Below, piece by piece: positions 16,300 to 24,405 of a stretch of DNA of 64,000 bases. The notes beneath the pieces are model-generated. The model was not told the DNA's origin. It was given only the letters and a program-made list of their open reading frames with translations, and did no database searches. Positions within the stretch are counted from its first letter, which is position 1, and each line of letters opens with the position of its first letter. Both the position numbers and the translations under genes were made by a program. The stretch spans positions 1,240,001 through 1,304,000 of the forward strand of contig NZ_CP107811.1 of NCBI RefSeq assembly GCF_036346105.1, read 5' to 3'. The stretch is from Streptomyces sp. NBC_00539 (GTDB lineage: Bacteria; Actinomycetota; Actinomycetes; Streptomycetales; Streptomycetaceae).

Positions 16300-16783
16300 C
16301 GGTGAATCGCCCCCCTGTAAGTACAAGATCGTTGCTGCCGTCTGCCCCGCGCGGACGGCGTTGAAGCGGTGGGCACACCCGCGACCCGGGCCCCGGCCGG
16401 CCTCTCCCGGACCCGACCGGACCCGCGGACGCGGCAGGACGAAGATTTTCGCGGGGCGGCGTTTACGCCTGCCGATCGGGGCCATACGCCTTGATGTCGG
16501 TGGGCCGGCGCTTCGAGCGGTGTGGCGGCCCATCGGGATCGGCGCCCGCGCGCGGCACCCCCTCCCCCCGGGTGTCGTGTGCGGGCCCCCATATCGGCAC
16601 GACCCATACCGGCACGATCCGCCGCCGTACCCCTCCGCCCGAAGGGCCGGTACGGCGGTTTCCGTTGCCCGCACCAACCCGCACACGCACGTACGCACGC
16701 ACGAACCGACCGCACGGGGAAGGTTGAGGGATGTGGCACACAGAGGTGAAGTTCCGGCGCCCCGCGGGACGAGGTCCGGGCCG
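16300..16783. other. 484-bp intergenic region, no gene seen
   Basis: Separates the Mrr-like gene (-) from the DUF1206 gene (+). It contains a short imperfect direct repeat of CGGCACGA(C/T)CC near 16596-16622 and the alternating tract 16681-16703. Open frames here are short and have no credible start or family resemblance. A convincing promoter could not be assigned. Confidence 0.5.
16681..16703. repeat. Alternating purine-pyrimidine tract (Z-DNA-prone)
   Basis: 23 nt alternating strictly between purine and pyrimidine, about 80 bp before the DUF1206 start. It shares the core CGCACGTACGCAC with the tract at 2434-2456. Confidence 0.6.
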
Positions 16784-17611
16784 ATGAGCGCCACAGTGGC
16801 GGACGAAGGGGTGCGCGCCGTCTCCCGGGGCGGCACCGCACGCGAATTCGCGGCGCGCAGCGGGCTCTTGGCCCGGGGCGTGCTCTACGTACTGACCGGC
16901 CTGCTGGCCGTACGCGTCGGCCTCGGAACCGGTGGCGGCCGGGAGGCGGACCGGCAGGGCGCGTTGCAGGAGCTGGCCGGGAAGCCGCTGGGCCCCTTCC
17001 TCGTCTGGGCCGTCGGCATCGGCCTGGTCTGCATGCTGCTGTGGCGGCTCTCCGAGGCGGTGTTCGGCGCCGCCGGCCCCAAGGGCGACGCGGGAACGAA
17101 GCGGCTGGCCTCGGCGGCACGGGCCGTGTTCTACGCTGCCGCCGCCTACTCCGTCCTGTCCTTCGCGGCCGGCTCGGGCGGAACCCGCTCCAGCGACGAG
17201 CAGTCCCGGGACGTGACGGCGAAGGTCCTCGGCTGGCCCGGCGGCCAATGGCTGGTCGGCGCGGTCGGCGCGGCCCTGGTCGTCGGCGGTGTCGTCATCG
17301 CCGTACGGGCCGTCCGGCGCGAGTTCCGCAAGCACATGAACCTGGGCGCCCTCTCCCCGCAGTGGCGCCGGGCCGTCGAGCTGCTCGGCGTCGCCGGCGG
17401 CGTGGCCCGCGGCACGGTCTTCGCCGCGGCGGGCGGTTTCGCGGTGCATGCCGCAGTGCGCTACGACCCCGCGAAGGCGAAGGGCGTGGACGACACCCTG
17501 CGCACCTTGACGCAGACCCCGGCCGGGCCCTGGCTGCTGGTGGCGGTGGCCGTCGGGCTGGTGCTGTTCGGGATCTTCTCCTTGGCAATGGCCCGCTGGC
17601 GGGAGGTCTGA
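16784..17611 (+). CDS. DUF1206 integral membrane protein
   Basis: 275 residues containing three repeats of the two-helix DUF1206 unit. Each begins with an aromatic/basic-rich RG(V/T)(L/F)Y helix such as SGLLARGVLYVLTGLLAVRVG, RAVFYAAAAYSVLSFAAG and GGVARGTVFAAAGGFAVHAA. About six transmembrane segments in total. Function of the family is unknown; it is often stress-linked in actinomycetes. The ATG at 16784 follows the GAGG of GACGAGGTCC. Confidence 0.85.
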   Translation: MSATVADEGVRAVSRGGTAREFAARSGLLARGVLYVLTGLLAVRVGLGTGGGREADRQGALQELAGKPLGPFLVWAVGIGLVCMLLWRLSEAVFGAAGPKGDAGTKRLASAARAVFYAAAAYSVLSFAAGSGGTRSSDEQSRDVTAKVLGWPGGQWLVGAVGAALVVGGVVIAVRAVRREFRKHMNLGALSPQWRRAVELLGVAGGVARGTVFAAAGGFAVHAAVRYDPAKAKGVDDTLRTLTQTPAGPWLLVAVAVGLVLFGIFSLAMARWREV

Positions 17612-17636
17612 CCGACCGCAAGGGCTGCTCCGCCAC

Positions 17637-17675
17637 GTCCGCGTCCCCCGGCCGGTTCGGCCGGGGGACGCGGAC
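17637..17675. terminator. Strong bidirectional terminator
   Basis: Perfect 17-bp stem (GTCCGCGTCCCCCGGCC against its complement) with a 5-nt loop, between the convergent DUF1206 and DUF3618 genes. Confidence 0.85.
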
Positions 17676-17715
17676 GTTCGTCCGGGCGCCGGGTACCCGG
17701 CGTCCGATCACGGCA

Positions 17716-18447
17716 TCACGTCATGTAGCCCGGGCTCCCTTCTGCGCCTCGGGCCTCGTCGGTGGTGGCCGTGGCCCCGGCCGAGCCGCCGGTGCCACCG
17801 CTCGTGACCTCCTTGGCCTGGTCGACCGCTTCCCGGCCGGCCCGGCGCAGCCCCTCGGCCGTCTCCTGTCCCGCGTCCTCGGCTTGCTCCTGCGTGGTGG
17901 AAACGGCGTCCTGGGCGGCGGACTTGACGGACTCGACCGCCTCGGCGGCGGGTCCGCGCAGCTCGTCCCTGACGTCCTGGGCCGCTTCCAGGGCCGTCTG
18001 CTTGACGGGCTCCAGCAGTTCCTGGCCGTGCTCGCGCAACTGCCGGCCCGCCCGCTCCTCGGTCTGGGTGGTCGGCAGCAGGCCCCCTGCGAGCAGGCCT
18101 GCTCCGAAGGCGATGAGGCCTGCGGCGAGGGGGCTGCCCTGCGTCTGCCGCCGGGCCTGGGCGGGTGCCTGCTGGAGCGTCTCGGTCACGCCGCCCACCG
18201 CCTCGCGAGCGGTGTCCGCCACGCTCTCCGCGGCCTGGCCCGTGCTGTCGGCGATGCCCTGCGCGGTGTCGTACGCCGTGCCCATCACGCGCTCCCTCGC
18301 ACCGGACAGCCCCCGTCGCACCGAGCGGACCCGCCGCTGCGCCATCCGGCGCGGGGCCATCTTGTCTGCGAGGAGATCGACGTTGCGCGCCAGGTGGGCG
18401 CGCCGGTACTCCACATCGGTTCTCAACTGATCGGGTGTCGCGCCCAT
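17716..18447 (-). CDS. DUF3618 family protein
   Basis: 243 residues. The N-terminal 50 residues (PDQLRTDVEYRRAHLARNVDLLADKM) are the DUF3618 motif. A hydrophobic segment near residues 110-127 (SPLAAGLIAFGAGLLAGGLL) follows, and then a long Ala/Glu/Gln-rich amphipathic helix region that could bind the membrane surface or form a coiled coil. Last gene of the stress operon starting at 19663; it overlaps the holin-like gene by 25 bp. Confidence 0.82.
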   Translation of the reverse strand: MGATPDQLRTDVEYRRAHLARNVDLLADKMAPRRMAQRRVRSVRRGLSGARERVMGTAYDTAQGIADSTGQAAESVADTAREAVGGVTETLQQAPAQARRQTQGSPLAAGLIAFGAGLLAGGLLPTTQTEERAGRQLREHGQELLEPVKQTALEAAQDVRDELRGPAAEAVESVKSAAQDAVSTTQEQAEDAGQETAEGLRRAGREAVDQAKEVTSGGTGGSAGATATTDEARGAEGSPGYMT

Positions 18448-18887
18448 CGGACGTCCTCCTTCACCGTTTGCACGGTCTGTTCCGGTTTGAGGTTGACGGT
18501 GCGCAGCTGTGCGCGTCCGTTGACGTAGAGGACCGCGCAGGCCACCGCCCAGACGGCTGTGACGATCAACGCGGCCCAGGCGATGTCCATGGCGTGGGCC
18601 AGGGCGAAGACGATCGTCAGGCTGCCCAGCAGCAGGGCCAGGTGGCCGGCGTAGCCTGCGCCGCCCAGCATCCCGGCGGCCTTGCCGGCCTTCGCCGACT
18701 CCTGCTTGATCTCGGCCTTCGCCAGTTCGAGCTCGTCGCGGACCAGGTGCGACAGGTCCGTGCCGATCTCGCCGACGAGGTCGCCGATCGACGGTTCGGC
18801 CTGCGGCTCGGTCGAGCGCCGGCCCGCCGTGGTCCACCGGGGTGGCGCCGACGGGACCGGTGGCCGTTCGCGGGCTGAGATGGCCAC
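18423..18887 (-). CDS. Phage-holin-like (Act holin superfamily III) membrane protein
   Basis: 154 residues. An N-terminal amphipathic helix (IGDLVGEIGTDLSHLVRDELELAKAEIKQE) is followed by two adjacent transmembrane helices near residues 78-125. This is the arrangement of the chromosomally encoded actinobacterial holin-III family, usually found beside DUF3618 genes. Its role is probably envelope stress rather than phage lysis. Confidence 0.82.
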   Translation of the reverse strand: MAISARERPPVPSAPPRWTTAGRRSTEPQAEPSIGDLVGEIGTDLSHLVRDELELAKAEIKQESAKAGKAAGMLGGAGYAGHLALLLGSLTIVFALAHAMDIAWAALIVTAVWAVACAVLYVNGRAQLRTVNLKPEQTVQTVKEDVRWARHPIS

Positions 18888-18889
18888 GG

Positions 18890-19663
18890 TCAGCCCCTTT
18901 CCGTCGCAGCGGAACCGTCGGTTCCCGGGAGGGAGCCCGGCGGGTGGACGGGCGGGGCGGGGGCGCCCTGCGGGTCCGGGGTCACGTGCGGGGGCTGCGA
19001 CTGTCCGTAGGTGTCGAGCGGATCGGCGTACACGGCCCGGTCCCCGCCTCGCTCCGGGGCCGGCGTCGTGCCCGTGCCGGCGTTGGGGGGCGAGTCGGCG
19101 GCGTCCCGGTCGGGTCCGGCGGCCGGGACGGCCCGGGTGCCGGTACCGGAGCCGGAAGGCGCCGCGGCGTTGAGCCCGTGCACCACGCGCGCGGCGGCGA
19201 AGCCGGCCAGTGCGGCGCCGGCCAGGAACACGCCGGGACGGCGGCGCGCGAAGTCCTGGAGGTCGGTGACCAGGCCCTCGGGACCACGCTCTTCCATGCG
19301 GTCCGCGACCTGGCGGCCGCCTTCCGCTACGCGGCCGACCAGTCCGGCGGCGGGTGAACCGGCCGGGCCGTTCCCGCTCATCTCGCGCAGTTCGTCCGCG
19401 AACCGGCGCACGTTCTGGGCGAGCCGGCGGGTCTGGGACCCGGCCTGGTCCTGGAGTTGGCCCTTGAATTCGCCGATGAGGTCCTTGGCCTGGCTCGTGG
19501 CTTCGCCGACGACGTCCGCCGCCTGCTCCTTTGCGGTCTGGGCCACGTCGGCTGCCTTGTCGCCGGCCACCGCCGCGCTGTTCCCCAAGGCGTCCTGGGC
19601 CGTTCGCGCTACTGCCGCCGGCGCGCCCTGCGGTCGGCGGCCCGTGTCCTGGATGTCAGTCAA
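18890..19663 (-). CDS. Ala/Gln-rich membrane-associated stress protein
   Basis: About 257 residues. Residues 20-110 are a long amphipathic, coiled-coil-like segment (AQTAKEQAADVVGEATSQAKDLIGEF), residues 140-165 hold a GVFLAGAALAGFAAARVVHG membrane segment, and the tail is Pro/Gly-rich and disordered. The TTG start at 19663 is chosen because GAGGAGG lies just before it and no ATG or GTG is suitably placed. First gene of the three-gene operon; a sigma-B-like promoter lies about 50 bp upstream. Confidence 0.75.
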   Translation of the reverse strand: MTDIQDTGRRPQGAPAAVARTAQDALGNSAAVAGDKAADVAQTAKEQAADVVGEATSQAKDLIGEFKGQLQDQAGSQTRRLAQNVRRFADELREMSGNGPAGSPAAGLVGRVAEGGRQVADRMEERGPEGLVTDLQDFARRRPGVFLAGAALAGFAAARVVHGLNAAAPSGSGTGTRAVPAAGPDRDAADSPPNAGTGTTPAPERGGDRAVYADPLDTYGQSQPPHVTPDPQGAPAPPVHPPGSLPGTDGSAATERG

Positions 19664-19710
19664 GGCTCCTCCTCGTGAGTCGAAGCAATCGATCGGTGCA
19701 TATCCGGCGC

Positions 19711-19734
19711 GTACCCGGCCGATCGCGACAAACC
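19711..19734 (-). promoter_or_regulatory. Sigma-B-type promoter of the stress operon
   Basis: On the minus strand GGTT, 14 nt, then GGGTAC. This fits the Streptomyces sigma-B family consensus (GNNT, 14-16 nt, GGGTAY). The -10 end lies about 48 bp before the TTG start of the first operon gene. Confidence 0.6.
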
Positions 19735-19839
19735 CTAAACGGGAACAAAAAAGACATATTCGACTCAAGGTGGAATCCACGCCGAAACGGGTAGCTACCG
19801 TTCGGCAGTACACGAAGGCGGAGGGGTGCGTGATCGGTG

Positions 19840-20061
19840 ATGGCCGACTGCAAGACCCCCGACTACCGCACGGGCAGGCGCGGGCGCCACTGGACGCACG
19901 CGCTGCGCAGCGCGCAGCGAGCCGGGGCCGTGATCGTCACGGATGACACCGGGGAGTCCGTCTCCTACTCGCACACCGACAGCGGTCCGGGCCGCCTGCG
20001 GCCCTGGGTCGGCGTGGACGGAGTCCGGTACGACAGTTACGAGGTACACCCCGAGTGGTAG
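19840..20061 (+). CDS. Small hypothetical protein
   Basis: About 73 residues, strongly basic at first (YRTGRRGRHWTHALRSAQRAG) and then beta-strand-like (VIVTDDTGESVSYSHTDSG ... VGVDGVRYDSYEVHPEW). GGAGGGG occurs 15-20 bp before the start, and a GTG at 19837 is an alternative start. Coding GC bias supports a real gene. Not recognised. Confidence 0.5.
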   Translation: MADCKTPDYRTGRRGRHWTHALRSAQRAGAVIVTDDTGESVSYSHTDSGPGRLRPWVGVDGVRYDSYEVHPEW

Positions 20062-20101
20062 CCCGCCCGCCGGCCGCCGGCGGAGCGAGGAGGGAACCGA
20101 A

Positions 20102-20129
20102 AGGGCCCGCCCCTGACGGGACGGGCCCT
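20102..20129. terminator. Bidirectional terminator
   Basis: AGGGCCCG and CGGGCCCT form the stem with additional inner CCC/GGG pairing, between convergent small genes. Confidence 0.6.
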
Positions 20130-20152
20130 CGCTCCGGCAGCATGCGCACGCG

Positions 20153-20323
20153 CTACCAGCGGTACCAGCGGCCGCCACCGCCTCCCCGCGGTCGGGCCAC
20201 GAAGCCGATCAGCCAGATCACCAGGACTGCCAGCGCGATCCACCACAGAATCTTGACGGCGAACCCGGCGCCGAAAAGGATCAGCACGAGCAGAAGAACG
20301 AGAAGCAGCGGGACCATGTTCAT
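20153..20323 (-). CDS. Small hydrophobic membrane protein
   Basis: 56 residues: two adjacent hydrophobic helices (VPLLLVLLLVLILFGAGFAV and ILWWIALAVLVIWLIGFVA) and a Gly/Arg/Trp tail. The ATG at 20323 has GGAGGG six bases before it, and a second ATG is two codons later. This short hydrophobic protein type is common in streptomycetes; function unknown. Confidence 0.65.
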   Translation of the reverse strand: MNMVPLLLVLLLVLILFGAGFAVKILWWIALAVLVIWLIGFVARPRGGGGGRWYRW

Positions 20324-20428
20324 CACCCTCCGGCTGGCGCGGTCGGCCAGGGATTCGGCGTCTGCCCGCAGCTGCACCGTCCATGCACGCTCTTATGCAG
20401 TTCTTACGACCGGTGCGCGGCCCGGGCT

Positions 20429-21604
20429 TCAGGCCGTGGACAGAGCGCCGCGGCCGTGCCAGTCGAGGCAGACCACCAGTGCGTCGTCGTCCGCGTCGGA
20501 GTGGCGGTAGTCCCCGAGCGCCCGGAGCACCGCCGCGGGCACGTCCGCGGCGGGCAGCAGACCGGCGGAGGCGATCGCCCGGGCCAGCGCGTGCTCCTCG
20601 TACGGCTCGCCGCCGGGCGAGGAGGCGGCGTAGACGCCGTCGCTGACGAAGACCAGGCGGTCGCCGGGCAGGACGCGGAAGTCCTGGAGCGCGTACTCCG
20701 ACTGGTCGAACATGCCGAGGGGGAACTGGGCCTCGAAGGGGATGCGCTCCACGACCTTGTCCCGCTGGCGCCACAGCTGCGGCGAGCCGGCGTCGACGAC
20801 CTGGACCCTGCCCGTGGCCAGCTCGAAGGAGAGCAGGAGGGTGGAGACGTACGCCTCCCCGCGGTGGGTGGCGTACAGGGCCTGGTCGGCCAGGGCGGCC
20901 TGGTCCGCGATGCCCACCCCCGCGCGCCGGGCGTTGCGCAGCGCGTTGACCGCGAGGTTGGTCAGCAGGGCCGCCTGGATGCCTTCGCCCATGCCGTTGG
21001 TGATGGTGAGGGTGAGGTTCTCGGCCGTACTGGCCCAGTCGAAGTTGTCGCCGTGGATGGCGTACGCGGGCTCCAGCTGGGCGCCGATGGAGTACTCGGC
21101 CCGCGAGCAGGCGCGGGCCGGCAGCAGCTGCCACTGCATCTCCGCGGCCAGCGTGAGCCGGCTGACGCGGCGGGCCTGGAGGTAGATGTCGGTGTCGCGC
21201 TGGGCGACCAGGACCTCGTGCCCGAGCAGGCCGGCGATCTCCGCGAGGTCGTTGCGGGTCTCGGCGGTGGCGAGTTCGCCGGGCAGGGACACCGAGAGGA
21301 TGCCGAACCGGTCCCCGCGGACGCTCACCGGCAGGTGCAGGACGATCATGCGGGGGCCGGCGTCCTCCTGACAGGTCACCTGACTTCCGAAGGCGCGCCC
21401 GGCGACGCTGGTGTGGACGGACAGCCCGGCGGAGGTCCGCGGCACCGCGGTGACCGGGTGCAAGGTGGCGAGGCTGTAGTCGGCCATCAGCAGCTCCACG
21501 GCATGCGCCCCGTAATGGGTGGCGAGGGCGGAGCGTGCCGCCTCGATCAGTGCATGCGGGGCGGCGGCGCGCAGGGCGCGCTCGACAGCCAGGAAGTTCG
21601 TCAT
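20429..21604 (-). CDS. GAF-SpoIIE (PP2C-type) serine phosphatase
   Basis: 391 residues. Residues about 15-145 form a GAF-like sensor domain, then a linker with the typical EMQWQLLPARAC helix. The SpoIIE phosphatase domain runs from about 185 to 385 with GDNFDWASTAENLTLTITNGMGEGI, ATGRVQVVDAGSPQLW and LVFVSDGVYAASSPGGEPYEE. The metal-binding Asp of the usual DGMGHG motif is Asn here (TNGMGEG), a feature of a streptomycete subgroup. Probably acts on a phosphorylated STAS antagonist. Confidence 0.87.
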   Translation of the reverse strand: MTNFLAVERALRAAAPHALIEAARSALATHYGAHAVELLMADYSLATLHPVTAVPRTSAGLSVHTSVAGRAFGSQVTCQEDAGPRMIVLHLPVSVRGDRFGILSVSLPGELATAETRNDLAEIAGLLGHEVLVAQRDTDIYLQARRVSRLTLAAEMQWQLLPARACSRAEYSIGAQLEPAYAIHGDNFDWASTAENLTLTITNGMGEGIQAALLTNLAVNALRNARRAGVGIADQAALADQALYATHRGEAYVSTLLLSFELATGRVQVVDAGSPQLWRQRDKVVERIPFEAQFPLGMFDQSEYALQDFRVLPGDRLVFVSDGVYAASSPGGEPYEEHALARAIASAGLLPAADVPAAVLRALGDYRHSDADDDALVVCLDWHGRGALSTA

Positions 21605-21632
21605 CGTCGGGTCAGGCTCTCTTGGGAATCAC

Positions 21633-21774
21633 AGTGGTGGGAGGCACAGCGGTGGGAAGGCAGACGGGGTCGGGGACACAGCGGGTGAGGCGCACACGGT
21701 TGGAGCACACAGCGGGTGAGGCGTACAGCGGGTGAGACGTTCAGCGGTTGGAGCACACAGCGTTCGAGCAGAGC
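21633..21774. repeat. Nine degenerate tandem repeats of 15-16 bp
   Basis: Units start at 21633, 21648, 21664, 21680, 21696, 21711, 21727, 21743 and 21759. Units 4, 6 and 7 begin AGCGGGTGAG; units 5 and 8 contain CGGTTGGAGCACAC. The array fills the gap between the divergent SpoIIE phosphatase (-) and MarR (+) genes. Confidence 0.85.
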
Positions 21775-21900
21775 TGCGGATGCATGACACAGCGTCGGGG
21801 CGTAGGGCACATCGGGCAACACTGCGCGAGCGGCGGCTCGGGCGACGGCCGGGAGCTGCCGGGATGGCTAGGAGAGGGCGCGGGATGACACAGTAGGCCA

Positions 21901-22407
21901 ATGCCCCCGTCCGGCCCTCCCCCCGACCACCTGGCGACCGCGCACGCCCTGGGCACGGTCTCGCAGCTGCTCGACGTGCTGTGGGCGCGCGGCCAGGAGG
22001 CGGCGGCGTCCGGGTCGGTCCCGCCGTCCCAGCTGCGGGCGCTCTTCGTCATCGAAGCGAACCAAGGCACCAATCTGCGGGCCTTGGGCGAGGTGTTGGG
22101 CTCCCGCCCTTCGGCGGTGAGCCGCCTGTGCGACCGCCTGGAGGCAGTGGGGCTGTTGTGCCGGAAGGCGAGTGCCCACAGCGCGCGCGAGATCGAACTG
22201 CACCTCACTCGGGCCGGGCAGGACACGCTCGATCAAATCCGCGCTTTCCGCCGTCGCGAGGTGACCGACGTGCTGGCCTCCATGTCTCCCGTGCAGCTCG
22301 CCGCGCTCGCCGACGGGCTCGCCGCCTTCGAGCACGCCGCCGGGACCCGCATGGGAGCCCCCCGCCACGATCCCGGATCCCCGACCGCCATCGCGGAAAC
22401 TGCCTGA
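21901..22407 (+). CDS. MarR-family transcriptional regulator
   Basis: 168 residues with the winged-helix core: SQLRALFVIEANQGTNLRALGEVLGSRPSAVSRLCDRLEAVGLLCRKASAHSAREIELHLT, in which the recognition helix (SRPSAVSRLCDRL) and wing with conserved Arg are visible. It is divergent from the SpoIIE phosphatase and 220 bp before a STAS gene, so it may regulate this small signalling group. Disordered tail after residue 150. Confidence 0.87.
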   Translation: MPPSGPPPDHLATAHALGTVSQLLDVLWARGQEAAASGSVPPSQLRALFVIEANQGTNLRALGEVLGSRPSAVSRLCDRLEAVGLLCRKASAHSAREIELHLTRAGQDTLDQIRAFRRREVTDVLASMSPVQLAALADGLAAFEHAAGTRMGAPRHDPGSPTAIAETA

Positions 22408-22474
22408 ACGGGTCCGCGCTGCGCCCCGGCCCCGGAATCGGGGCTCCCGGTACGCACTCCCCCACCAGCGATTG

Positions 22475-22503
22475 TTGCCATGTGGAAACTATATCGCTAG
22501 CTT
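22475..22503 (+). promoter_or_regulatory. Housekeeping-type promoter before the STAS gene
   Basis: TTGCCA, 17 bp, TAGCTT in an AT-rich island (22470-22510), flanked by TTGT and ACAA arms that could bind a regulator. The TSS would give a leader of about 115 nt. Confidence 0.55.
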
Positions 22504-22627
22504 GGACAACCTGGTCGTGCATCAAGGCCGGAACTGCGTCTGTCCCCCGGAGAGGTGGAGCTGCCGCAGAACCCGAAGCGAGTGACGACCCCGAGGCCGG
22601 CCTCGCGCAGCCAATGGGAGGCCTTCT

Positions 22628-23023
22628 GTGCCGACGACTCGCATCCACCACCTGAGCAACGACCTGTTGAGCGTGACCACGGTCCGGACGGAGACCGCGT
22701 GGATCATCGCGGTCAGCGGAGAGGTCGACATCGATACCGTCGAACCCCTGCGTCGCAGTCTGGAAGCCGCGGCTTCCCCCCGGCAGGGCCTGCCGGTCCT
22801 GCTGAACCTGAGGGACGTGCATTTCGGCGGCTCGGCCCTGATCAACACCCTGCTGCGGGCCCGTCTGAGCCTCGGCCCCGGCCGGCTCGGCCTCGTGGAC
22901 CCCTCGCCCCGCGTCGTCCGGCTGCTCCGCCTGACCGGCCTGGACGCCCACTTCGCGATCGGCCCCCGCCCGGCGGCCCGCCCCGAACCCGATCCGGTCC
23001 CGAAGGTCACGCACCGCCCCTGA
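22628..23023 (+). CDS. STAS-domain anti-sigma factor antagonist
   Basis: 131 residues. The fold is recognisable from TAWIIAVSGEVDIDTVEPLRRSLEAA, the strand VLLNLRDVHFGGSALINTLL and the helix VVRLLRLTGLDAHFAIG. The serine in FGGSAL occupies the phosphorylation position of SpoIIAA-like antagonists. Probably a partner of an anti-sigma kinase and of SpoIIE-type phosphatases like those in this window. GTG start. A Pro-rich tail follows residue 115. Confidence 0.85.
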   Translation: MPTTRIHHLSNDLLSVTTVRTETAWIIAVSGEVDIDTVEPLRRSLEAAASPRQGLPVLLNLRDVHFGGSALINTLLRARLSLGPGRLGLVDPSPRVVRLLRLTGLDAHFAIGPRPAARPEPDPVPKVTHRP

Positions 23024-23099
23024 CCCCGGGCGTCCTCCTCTCACAGGAGAGTGGCCGCCACCGGAAATGGTGCGGCGCCGAGCGGGGTAGTCGGACGTT

Positions 23100-23378
23100 A
23101 TGACCGACGTGAACCCGAACGAACAGCAGCCCGACAAGGACGTCGCCGACTGGGTGACCGGTGACGAGCCGGCCACCGGTCCGCAACTGAGCTACCTGCA
23201 CACCCTGGCCCGGGAAGCGGGCGAGGACGTGCCGGAGGACCTCACCAAAGCGGAGGCGTCACGGCTGATCGACCGCCTCCAGCAGGCCTCGCCCCGGACC
23301 GCCGCCCCCCAGGGGACGGTGCCCGCAACCCCCGCCGACGAGGCGGCCACCCGGCCCGGCGGCACCGAGAGCCCCTGA
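23100..23378 (+). CDS. DUF3072 domain protein
   Basis: 92 residues. The centre, DWVTGDEPATGPQLSYLHTLAREAGEDVPEDLTKAEASRLIDRLQ, is the DUF3072 motif, a short helical domain also seen in BRCT-linked proteins. A disordered Pro/Thr-rich tail follows. Function unknown. The next gene starts about 50 bp later on the same strand. Confidence 0.82.
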   Translation: MTDVNPNEQQPDKDVADWVTGDEPATGPQLSYLHTLAREAGEDVPEDLTKAEASRLIDRLQQASPRTAAPQGTVPATPADEAATRPGGTESP

Positions 23379-23429
23379 CCGGGGCCGGTGACCAGGAGCC
23401 CCGACCTGCAAGCCCGACTGGGAGCCGCC

Positions 23430-24035
23430 ATGGGCGCCGTTTCCGAGCTGCGCGCCGCGGAGCACCGTCTCACCCGGCGCATGGCCGGCTGGGACTCGTT
23501 CTGGGCGCGCCGGCTGCTGCCCGCGGTCGAGGACGCGGCCCAGCACACCAAGCTGTGGTGGGGTATTGCCCTGCTCCTGGCCGTCACCGGGGGCCGGCGC
23601 GGCCGCCGGGCCGCGGCGGCGGGCCTGACGGGGATGGCGGTGGCCGAAGTGCTGTCCAACGGTGTCGGGAAACGGCTCGTGCCCCGGGAGCGGCCGCCGA
23701 AGGAATGGTTCCATGCCGACGAGGTGGAGGACCGGCCCGACTCTTCGTCGTTCCCGTCGGGGCACACCGCCGCGGCCGTCGCCTTCACCGCGGGCGTCTC
23801 CGAGAAGTGGCCGGAAGCCGGTGCGCTGTGCCTGGCGGTGGCCGTCGCCGTCGCCGTCGAACGGGTCCACAGCGGGGCCCACTACCCCAGCGACGTGGCG
23901 GCGGGCGCGGTCATCGGGACAGTCTCCCGGGCCCTGCCCCACGCCGCTCCCGCGGCCTTTCGCCGTGTGCGGCGGTTCTTCCCGCCGCCGGCCCCGGCCC
24001 TTCGTCAGTGGCCGGGGCGGCCGTGGCGCTCGTGA
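23430..24035 (+). CDS. PAP2-family membrane phosphatase
   Basis: About 201 residues. All three PAP2 catalytic motifs are present: KRLVPRERPP, SFPSGHTAAA and ERVHSGAHYPSD, with hydrophobic helices between them. Likely dephosphorylates a lipid phosphate such as undecaprenyl pyrophosphate or phosphatidate at the membrane. The ATG at 23430 is preceded by GGGAG; the in-frame GTG at 23388 is an alternative start. Confidence 0.87.
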   Translation: MGAVSELRAAEHRLTRRMAGWDSFWARRLLPAVEDAAQHTKLWWGIALLLAVTGGRRGRRAAAAGLTGMAVAEVLSNGVGKRLVPRERPPKEWFHADEVEDRPDSSSFPSGHTAAAVAFTAGVSEKWPEAGALCLAVAVAVAVERVHSGAHYPSDVAAGAVIGTVSRALPHAAPAAFRRVRRFFPPPAPALRQWPGRPWRS

Positions 24036-24190
24036 CGGCCGTCGGCGCCTTCCTCGTTGAACCAGTAGTCCCCGGCGGCGAGGTAACGCCTACGCGCCTC
24101 CCCCGCCACGGTGACGGCACTTCGGGTGGCGTCGGCCGCGGCGGCCACGGGGCGTTCGGTGCGGTCCTGACGGGGCTGGCGTTCGAACAC
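24005..24190 (-). CDS. Small hypothetical protein, convergent overlap with PAP2
   Basis: 61 residues from the GTG at 24190, with AGGAG placed ideally upstream. The sequence is Arg/Ala-rich and ends AAGDYWFNEEGADGRHERHGRPGH. The open frame continues antisense through the MFS gene, so only this last segment is called. It overlaps the PAP2 3' end by 31 bp. Not recognised. Confidence 0.5.
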   Translation of the reverse strand: MFERQPRQDRTERPVAAAADATRSAVTVAGEARRRYLAAGDYWFNEEGADGRHERHGRPGH

Positions 24191-24405
24191 GACAGGCTCC
24201 TGACGAAGCTGGGGGTGGGATCTCCCCCATGATGGCGCCGCACCCCGCCTCCCGCAGGTCGAGGCGGATCCGCCCGTCGGGGGGAGCCGTCCCGGGATGC
24301 GCGGTGCACTGTTCCGTGGCAGCCTGAACGGCCCCACGGCGCACGGTGCGCCGGGAGCCGTGCGGCGGGCCGGGGGCCGGTTCCCGTTCCCGTTCCCCTT
24401 CCCGC
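24191..24405. other. Intergenic, no further gene seen
   Basis: GC-rich spacer between the small gene and the end of the MFS gene. A 6-bp GGGGGT-type inverted repeat occurs near 24212-24231. Short frames on the minus strand look like degraded coding sequence but no family is recognisable. Confidence 0.35.

Noticed and set aside
18423-18887. Prophage remnant because of the holin-like protein
   Set aside because: No other phage gene is present, and this holin-III type is a chromosomal family regularly found beside DUF3618 genes.
21633-21774. CRISPR array
   Set aside because: Units are 15-16 bp with no unique spacers and no cas genes nearby.
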